A program made the translations under genes and the position numbers. A stretch of DNA of 11,357 nt from Muribaculaceae bacterium (lineage in GTDB: Bacteria > Bacteroidota > Bacteroidia > Bacteroidales > Muribaculaceae), in contig VSPD01000068.1 in assembly GCA_009775125.1 (NCBI GenBank), positions 1 to 11,357 of the forward strand, read 5' to 3'. This document shows positions 7,217 through 11,357 of this stretch, piece after piece. The notes beneath the pieces are model-generated. The model made no database searches and had not been told where the DNA came from. It saw nothing but the letters and a program-made list of their open reading frames with translations. Every line of letters begins with the position of its first letter. The first letter of the stretch is position 1.

Positions 7217-8041
7217 ATGGAAGCTCAAAAGCCCAATGCAAAGCCCGCTGCAAAGCCCGCAAGCAACAAAACCAATGTCCCCGGCATTAAAAACGCGTTT
7301 TGGGTGATTGTCGTATGCGCAATCATCTGCGTTCTCCTCTTCATCTTCTGGTTCGGTAACGACATGCACTTCGACGAAGACGGTCATCCCCAAAACCTCT
7401 GGGGCACTGTCTACAAAGGTGGTTTCATCGTGCCTATCCTCCAAACCCTCTTCCTCACCGTTATCGTTATCTCCTTCGAACGCTGGTTCGCCCTCTCTGC
7501 CGCCAAAGGTAAAGGCTCCATCGACAAATTCGTTGCCAACGTAAAAGCTCGCCTCGCCGCCAACGACATCGAAGGCGCTCAGAAACTCTGCAAAGAACAA
7601 AAAGGTTCCGTAGCCGCTGTCGTTTCCGCCGCTCTCGTTACCTACAAGCAGATGGACGAAAACAAAGAACTCTCCAAAGAGCAGAAAATCACCAGCCTCC
7701 AGAAATCCGTTGAAGAAGCCACCGCTCTCGAAATGCCTGCCCTCCAGCAGAACCTCCCCATCGTGGCTACCCTCACCACCCTCGGTACTCTCGTCGGTCT
7801 TCTCGGTACTGTAATGGGTATGATCAAATCATTCCAGGCTCTTGCTCAATCCGGTGCTCCCGACTCCACCGAACTTTCGACCGGTATCTCCGAGGCCCTT
7901 ATCAACACCGCCTTCGGTATCGCCACCGGTGCGTTCGCCGTTATCTCTTACAACTTCTACACCAACAAGATCGATAACCTCACCTACGCAATCGACGAAA
8001 TCGGTTTCTCCATCGTACAAACATTCGCTGCTACTCACTAA
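7217..8041 (+). CDS. exbB: ExbB/TolQ/MotA-family proton channel protein
   Basis: 274 residues. With ExbD it forms the inner-membrane motor that uses the ion gradient to energise TonB. Hydrophobic segments are at about 27-47, 69-87, 181-206 and 229-249. The second is followed by SFERWFAL, as after the first helix of ExbB, so the first segment is an extra N-terminal helix compared with the three-helix E. coli protein. The MotA/TolQ/ExbB core is clear: LTTLGTLVGLLGTVMGMI (186-203) and GISEALINTAFGIATGAF (223-240). The N-terminus before the first helix is Lys/Ala/Pro-rich and cytoplasmic. Codon choice is strongly biased (CTC, ATC, GCC, TTC), suggesting high expression. It is the first gene of the operon, and the next begins 43 nt later. 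Confidence 0.95.
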   Translation: MEAQKPNAKPAAKPASNKTNVPGIKNAFWVIVVCAIICVLLFIFWFGNDMHFDEDGHPQNLWGTVYKGGFIVPILQTLFLTVIVISFERWFALSAAKGKGSIDKFVANVKARLAANDIEGAQKLCKEQKGSVAAVVSAALVTYKQMDENKELSKEQKITSLQKSVEEATALEMPALQQNLPIVATLTTLGTLVGLLGTVMGMIKSFQALAQSGAPDSTELSTGISEALINTAFGIATGAFAVISYNFYTNKIDNLTYAIDEIGFSIVQTFAATH

Positions 8042-8084
8042 TCCCTGTTTTCCGAGTTAATTAACACATACAACAAAGGTAAAT

Positions 8085-8906
8085 ATGGGAAAAGCAAAGA
8101 TTAAAAAGAAAAGTACATTCATCGACATGACCGCGATGAGTGACGTGACTGTTCTTTTGCTTACTTTCTTCATGTTGACTTCAACCTTCCTCCAAAAGGA
8201 ACCCACCATCGTCTACACACCTTCCTCGGTATCCGAAGAAAAGGTGCCCGTAAACAACCTGGTGACAATCCTCGTCTCGTCTGCCGACAAATCCGGCAAA
8301 CTTGAAGATCCCGCCGCGGTGGAAGGAAAAATCTTCATCTCGTTTACCGGCGACGTTGACTCCACTTTCTCAAGCGGAACAATCCGTGGCCTGATGCTCG
8401 ACAAAGCCGTCGGCATCTACAACGAACAGCACAAGACAGCACCTATTGAAATGACAGCTGCCCGTCGCAAAGCATTCATGGAAACCAATATGATTGGCGC
8501 TCCGTTTGCCGCGCTTCCCGCACTCCTTGACATGTCCATCTCCGAACGCGACAAGGTGCAAGGCGACCTCACACGAGCAGATGTCGGTATACCCATCAAC
8601 GGTAATAAGGACAAAGAAGGACGTCTCAACGACTTCCAGGTTTGGCTCAAGGCAATCTACCTCGTGTCGAAAGACATTCACGACCAGAAAGCCGACGGTC
8701 TCACCGCCGAAGAAGCAAAAGGCCTCGAAGACCTCTACAACGCCGTAACAAAAGACGGTCGCGGTATTGCAATCAAAGCCGACAAAGACACCCCCTTCAC
8801 AACGGTAGAAATGATATTCGACAACCTTCAGACAATGTCGCTTAACAAATTCTCCCTTATGACCGCTCTCACTTCGGAAGAAGAAGTCTCATCAACCGCT
8901 AAATAA
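8085..8906 (+). CDS. exbD: ExbD/TolR-family protein, first copy
   Basis: 273 residues, nearly twice E. coli ExbD (141). A short basic cytoplasmic start (MGKAKIKKKS) leads to one helix at about 18-35 with D20 in AMSDVTVLLLTFFML. This corresponds to the essential ion-carrying Asp of ExbD (D25 in E. coli). The periplasmic domain keeps the family end pattern, IAIKADKDTPFTTVEMIFDN (about 225-244), followed by MSLNKFSLMTAL. Between helix and end lies a long insert of about 130 residues, partly helical and charged (about 105-215), of unknown role. Ten nt separate it from the second exbD. Confidence 0.93.
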   Translation: MGKAKIKKKSTFIDMTAMSDVTVLLLTFFMLTSTFLQKEPTIVYTPSSVSEEKVPVNNLVTILVSSADKSGKLEDPAAVEGKIFISFTGDVDSTFSSGTIRGLMLDKAVGIYNEQHKTAPIEMTAARRKAFMETNMIGAPFAALPALLDMSISERDKVQGDLTRADVGIPINGNKDKEGRLNDFQVWLKAIYLVSKDIHDQKADGLTAEEAKGLEDLYNAVTKDGRGIAIKADKDTPFTTVEMIFDNLQTMSLNKFSLMTALTSEEEVSSTAK

Positions 8907-8916
8907 TGTAAAGACC

Positions 8917-9681
8917 ATGGCAGAAGTAGCTCAAAACGACGGCGGCGAAAAGAAAAAAGGCGCCCAGAAAAAAATGACCATCCGCGTGGACTTTACACCT
9001 ATGGTTGACATGAACATGCTCCTTATCACGTTCTTCATGCTCTGTACCACCATGATCAAGTCGCAGACTCTTCAAATCGTACTGCCCTCCAACGAAAAAG
9101 TAAACAAGGAGCAGCAGAACCAGGCCAAAGAGTCGGAGGCTATCACACTCATCCTTGATACAGAGTACAACGACAACAACAAGCCCAAAGTCGACGGTGA
9201 AACCGGCAAAACCATCCACAACATCTACTGGTACCAAGGTATTGCCGATACAACCTTCACCAAGCCCGACTTCATCCAAAAGGAACAGTTTGTTGGCGAC
9301 GCTCGTGAAAACGGCGTGAAAGTGCAGCAAGGCATCCGTAAAATCCTCCGCAAGCAAAACGAGGCCGTTATGGCTAATTACGAAGAATACAAGACAAAGT
9401 GGAAAAACCGCGAAATCACCAAGGAACAGTTCGACTCCCTTGCAAAGAAAAACGCAGCCGACTCCACCCTCTCGCGTCCTGTCGTAATTATCAAACCCGG
9501 TCCCAACACCACATACGAAGGACTCATCAACGCGCTCGACGAGATGAACATCAACCAAATTTCTCGTTACAGCATCCAGTTGCCTACCCACACCGACACC
9601 CTTCTCATCCAAGCTCTTGAGAAGAAGACGGGAGAGACTATCATTCGTCCCACTATCCGCAAATCGTCTAACCCCTCTTAA
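8917..9681 (+). CDS. exbD: ExbD/TolR-family protein, second copy
   Basis: 254 residues. The cytoplasmic start is Lys/Gly-rich, then one helix at about 29-46 with D31 in FTPMVDMNMLLITFFML, the ion-carrying Asp position. FTPMVDMNMLL is closer to canonical ExbD (TP..D) than the first copy's TAMSDVTVLL. The periplasmic part has a long charged segment (about 120-180), then RPVVIIKPGPNTTYEGLINA and MNINQISRYSIQ, the ExbD C-terminal pattern. Both copies have the Asp, so both could serve the motor, perhaps as unlike ExbD subunits in one complex (inference). It starts 10 nt after the first exbD, and tonB starts 13 nt after it. Confidence 0.93.
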   Translation: MAEVAQNDGGEKKKGAQKKMTIRVDFTPMVDMNMLLITFFMLCTTMIKSQTLQIVLPSNEKVNKEQQNQAKESEAITLILDTEYNDNNKPKVDGETGKTIHNIYWYQGIADTTFTKPDFIQKEQFVGDARENGVKVQQGIRKILRKQNEAVMANYEEYKTKWKNREITKEQFDSLAKKNAADSTLSRPVVIIKPGPNTTYEGLINALDEMNINQISRYSIQLPTHTDTLLIQALEKKTGETIIRPTIRKSSNPS

Positions 9682-9694
9682 TCCGTAATCAATT

Positions 9695-10552
9695 ATGGCA
9701 AAAGATGTAGATCTTACCTCAAAAGAGTGGCTCGATATAGTCTTTGACGGCAAAAACAAGGAATTCGGCGCGTACACCCTGCGTAACGAAACCACAAAAC
9801 GCCACAACAAGGCCGTGATTATCGTTCTCGTCGGACTCGCAGTGCTCCTCACCGTGCTCATCCTCGTGATGACCGGCGTATTCAAGGTAGCCGAAGACGA
9901 AGGCGCAGACATGAACACCGTTCAGGAAGACATCGCACTCTATAACCCCGACGACGAAGTTGTCGATGATGAAGTAGAAGAACAGATTCAGATTCCTGAA
10001 GAGAAAATCGAACTTCCCAAAGAAGAAGTAGCCAACCAGATCCAGAATACCATCATCGACGTTGTGAAAGACGAAGAAGTTGTTCACGAAGTCAAGAACC
10101 AGGAAGAACTCCGCGAAGACAACCGTCAGATGGGTGTTCAGGATATCAACGACGGCGTCGACGACCTTACCAAAAAGGTCGTGAAGGAAGAAGTAATCGT
10201 TGTTGAAGAAAAGCCCAAAGAAGACAATATCGTCTACACCACGGCCAACGTTCAGCAGCAACCTGAATTCCCCGGCGGCGAAGCAGCCATGTACAAATGG
10301 CTCGGCGACCACATCCAATACCCGGCAGCAGCTGCCGAAGAAGATGTATCCGGTCGTGTAATCGTTGAATTCATCGTGTCGAAGACCGGTGCCATCGAAA
10401 ACGTAAAAGTAGTACGTGGCCGTCACCCCGCTCTCGACAAAGAAGCCATCCGCGTGGTTAAAGCCATGCCCAAATGGAACCCCGGCCGTAACAACGGTCA
10501 GGCTGTGAAGGTAACATATCACCTCCCCGTCACCTTCCGTCTCCAAAAGTAA
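9695..10552 (+). CDS. tonB: TonB energy-transducing protein
   Basis: 285 residues. TonB spans the periplasm and passes energy from ExbB/ExbD to outer-membrane receptors by binding their TonB box. The N-terminal motif SKEWLDIVFDGKNKEFGAY (9-27) is characteristic of Bacteroidota TonB proteins. One membrane helix lies at about 40-62. Residues 64-185 form an extended linker that is not Pro-Lys-rich as in enterobacteria but strongly acidic and rich in Glu, Asp, Val and Ile, with only about four prolines. The C-terminal TonB domain is at 190-285, starting PEFPGGEAAMYKWLGDHIQY and containing GRVIVEFIVSKTGAIENVKV and AMPKWNPGRNNGQ. It is the last gene of the operon, followed by a terminator. Confidence 0.95.
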   Translation: MAKDVDLTSKEWLDIVFDGKNKEFGAYTLRNETTKRHNKAVIIVLVGLAVLLTVLILVMTGVFKVAEDEGADMNTVQEDIALYNPDDEVVDDEVEEQIQIPEEKIELPKEEVANQIQNTIIDVVKDEEVVHEVKNQEELREDNRQMGVQDINDGVDDLTKKVVKEEVIVVEEKPKEDNIVYTTANVQQQPEFPGGEAAMYKWLGDHIQYPAAAAEEDVSGRVIVEFIVSKTGAIENVKVVRGRHPALDKEAIRVVKAMPKWNPGRNNGQAVKVTYHLPVTFRLQK

Positions 10553-10581
10553 TCGCTTTTGAATTCCATACCCTTCCAAGC

Positions 10582-10623
10582 AAGGCGGTCAATCTCCCTG
10601 AGGTTGACCGCCTTTATTTTTTT
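10582..10623 (+). terminator. Intrinsic terminator of the tonB operon
   Basis: AAGGCGGTCAA (10582-10592) pairs perfectly with 10604-10614. The stem continues inward through a T-G wobble and CTC/GAG to a 3-nt loop. A T-rich tail follows (10613-10623, one A). It lies 30 nt after the tonB stop codon. Confidence 0.92.
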
Positions 10624-10667
10624 AAAACAATGTTGAGCTTGATGGGGCGTTCGTCATAGTTCATAAT

Positions 10668-10800
10668 GGTTCGAGCCGAGCGCAGCGTGAAATGCACGGC
10701 GAACAATGCGCAAGCCGGAGGCTCGTGTTCCTGCATGGTGTGCGGGTACACTAACCGCGAAGCACTTTGCCTCAGGCAAAGAACCCTCCGCCTTGTGAAA
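10668..10800 (+). repeat. Intergenic repeat, copy 1 (about 133 bp)
   Basis: About 133 bp, largely identical to 11165-11295 in the same orientation. Inside are a perfect hairpin CTTTGCC-TCA-GGCAAAG (10765-10781), a long arm pair at 10711-10721 and 10785-10795 (10 of 11 pairs), CGAGCC (10672-10677) with GGCTCG (10720-10725), and CCTGC (10731-10735 region) with GCGGG nearby. The last pairing uses a G-U wobble. A 72-codon frame crosses it but has no protein-like character. Confidence 0.85.
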
Positions 10801-10811
10801 ATTGCTCATGA

Positions 10812-10961
10812 GGGTGTGTCAAAAAGCGGTTTATGTCGAGATTGTAGGGACGTACGGTTCGTGCGTCCGCAGATCAACGATTGATTATCAATCAAATACC
10901 AACATGGTTTCCCGGACGGCACGAGCCGTAAGTCCCTACTGTTTGGTATTTTGACACACCC
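10812..10961. mobile_element. MITE-like element with 13-bp terminal inverted repeats
   Basis: A 150-bp non-coding element bounded by GGGTGTGTCAAAA (10812-10824) and its perfect complement (10949-10961). Just inside, 10844-10864 pairs with 10919-10939 over 21 positions (19 Watson-Crick, one G-T, one mismatch). This is prolonged by GTCCG/CGGAC (10865-10869 with 10913-10917, one bulged base). Almost the whole element can thus fold into one long hairpin. The centre is AT-rich with a small TTGAT/ATCAA palindrome. No transposase is inside, so it would be non-autonomous and moved by an enzyme encoded elsewhere. I see no clear target-site duplication. A bidirectional terminator or a REP-like repeat are alternatives. 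Confidence 0.6.
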
Positions 10962-10979
10962 CCGAAAAAACAAGATGCC

Positions 10980-11118
10980 GGCGCGATTTATCGCGCCCCT
11001 ACTTCAGGTTGGCGTTGTAGAACGCTCCGGCAAGCCTACGCTCCAATACCCCAATAAATAACGTCAACGCTCCCGGGGCTGTCGCCCCGCGCTACAATAT
11101 TTGTCTCCTAACGGAGAC
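10980..11118. repeat. Run of four short perfect hairpins
   Basis: Four separate perfect palindromes stand within 139 bp: GGCGCGA-TTTA-TCGCGCC (10980-10997), GCGTT-GTAG-AACGC (11012-11025), CGGGGC-TGTC-GCCCCG (11074-11089) and GTCTCC-TAAC-GGAGAC (11103-11118). All have 4-nt loops and none is followed by a T-run, so they are not typical terminators. The first and third are followed by CCCTAC and CGCTAC, respectively, suggesting related intergenic palindromes. No reading frame of note is present. Confidence 0.7.
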
Positions 11119-11164
11119 CCAATGCACCGTAATTTCGGCTTGTGCGTCCCTGCTGTGTGTAGGT

Positions 11165-11295
11165 GGTTCGGGCTAAGCGCAGCGTCAATGCACGGTGAAT
11201 AATGCGCAAGCCGGAGGCTCGCGTTCCTGCCGGGTTGCAGGAGCACTAACCGCGAAGCGCTTTGCCTCAGGCAAAGAACCCTCCGGCTTGTGAAA
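11165..11295 (+). repeat. Intergenic repeat, copy 2 (about 131 bp)
   Basis: This is the second copy of the unit at 10668-10800. Arms CAAGCCGGAGG (11207-11217) and CCTCCGGCTTG (11280-11290) are perfect here. The inner hairpin CTTTGCC-TCA-GGCAAAG (11260-11276) is unchanged. TCCTGC and GCAGGA (about 11225-11242) form a perfect 6-bp stem where copy 1 has a wobble. CGGGCT (11169-11174) can still pair with GGCTCG (11216-11221) through two G-U pairs. The region between the copies carries the MITE-like element and the hairpin run. Confidence 0.85.
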
Positions 11296-11357
11296 CATAA
11301 GCGGAGGCACTGCTCGTGCGACCGACTACGACCGAGCTATGCGGGCGGGGCGGGCGG
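11296..11357. other. GC-rich end of window, no gene seen
   Basis: No gene is recognisable. The last 17 bases are almost only G and C with G-runs of 3, 4, 3 and 2, cut by the window edge. Confidence 0.4.

Noticed and set aside
8899..9918. Minus-strand open frame of 339 codons opposite the second exbD and tonB
   Set aside because: Val/Phe/Leu-rich antisense shadow with no recognisable domain; the plus-strand genes are clear.
10666..10884. 72-codon plus-strand frame after the tonB terminator
   Set aside because: It runs through repeat copy 1 into the MITE-like element and has no protein-like features.
11064..11246. 60-codon minus-strand frame
   Set aside because: Made of palindromes and repeat sequence; no family character or plausible start signal.
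10668..11295. CRISPR array
   Set aside because: Only two long, diverged repeat units separated by 364 bp of other repeats; no short repeats with regular spacers.

Overview
The window looks like a Bacteroidota chromosome, most likely order Bacteroidales (inferred). The evidence is a promoter of the Bacteroidota type (TTTG, 19 nt, TACCTTTG) before exbB, gene starts without clear Shine-Dalgarno sequences, a Bacteroidota-style TonB with an SKEWLDIVFDGKNKEFGAY-like N-terminus next to two ExbD genes, a small protein resembling a SusC-type plug domain, and a complete Na+-translocating NADH:quinone oxidoreductase (NQR) operon.

Layout. Positions 1-383 hold no gene. About 139-311 forms several perfect stems followed by six T, and I call it a candidate structured RNA. 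A small exported protein (384-764, +) with a stand-alone TonB-receptor-plug-like segment follows, then a 13-bp-stem terminator (790-826). This terminator lies between converging transcription units. Positions 6748 down to 855 on the minus strand carry nqrA-nqrB-nqrC-nqrD-nqrE-nqrF, tightly packed and complete. The key cofactor residues are visible: covalent-FMN motifs in NqrB and NqrC, paired membrane cysteines in NqrD and NqrE, and 2Fe-2S cysteines plus flavin and NADH motifs in NqrF.

Positions 6749-7216 are an AT-rich divergent control region with promoters for both sides. From 7217 to 10552 on the plus strand comes a TonB energising operon: exbB, two different exbD genes, then tonB, closed by a strong terminator at 10582-10623. 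Positions 10624-11357 have no credible gene. They form a mosaic of repeats: two diverged copies of a ~132-bp unit, between them a 150-bp element with perfect 13-bp terminal inverted repeats (MITE-like), and several short perfect hairpins.

How it works together. NQR oxidises NADH, reduces quinone and exports Na+, so it generates the ion gradient. ExbB/ExbD/TonB spends an ion gradient to drive outer-membrane receptors, including SusC-type glycan importers. An energy producer and an energy consumer thus share one divergent control region, and a small plug-like protein sits at the far end. The best candidates for something undescribed are the structured RNA before the plug-like gene, the plug-like protein itself, and the repeat family after tonB, whose sequence changes keep RNA stems paired on the plus strand.
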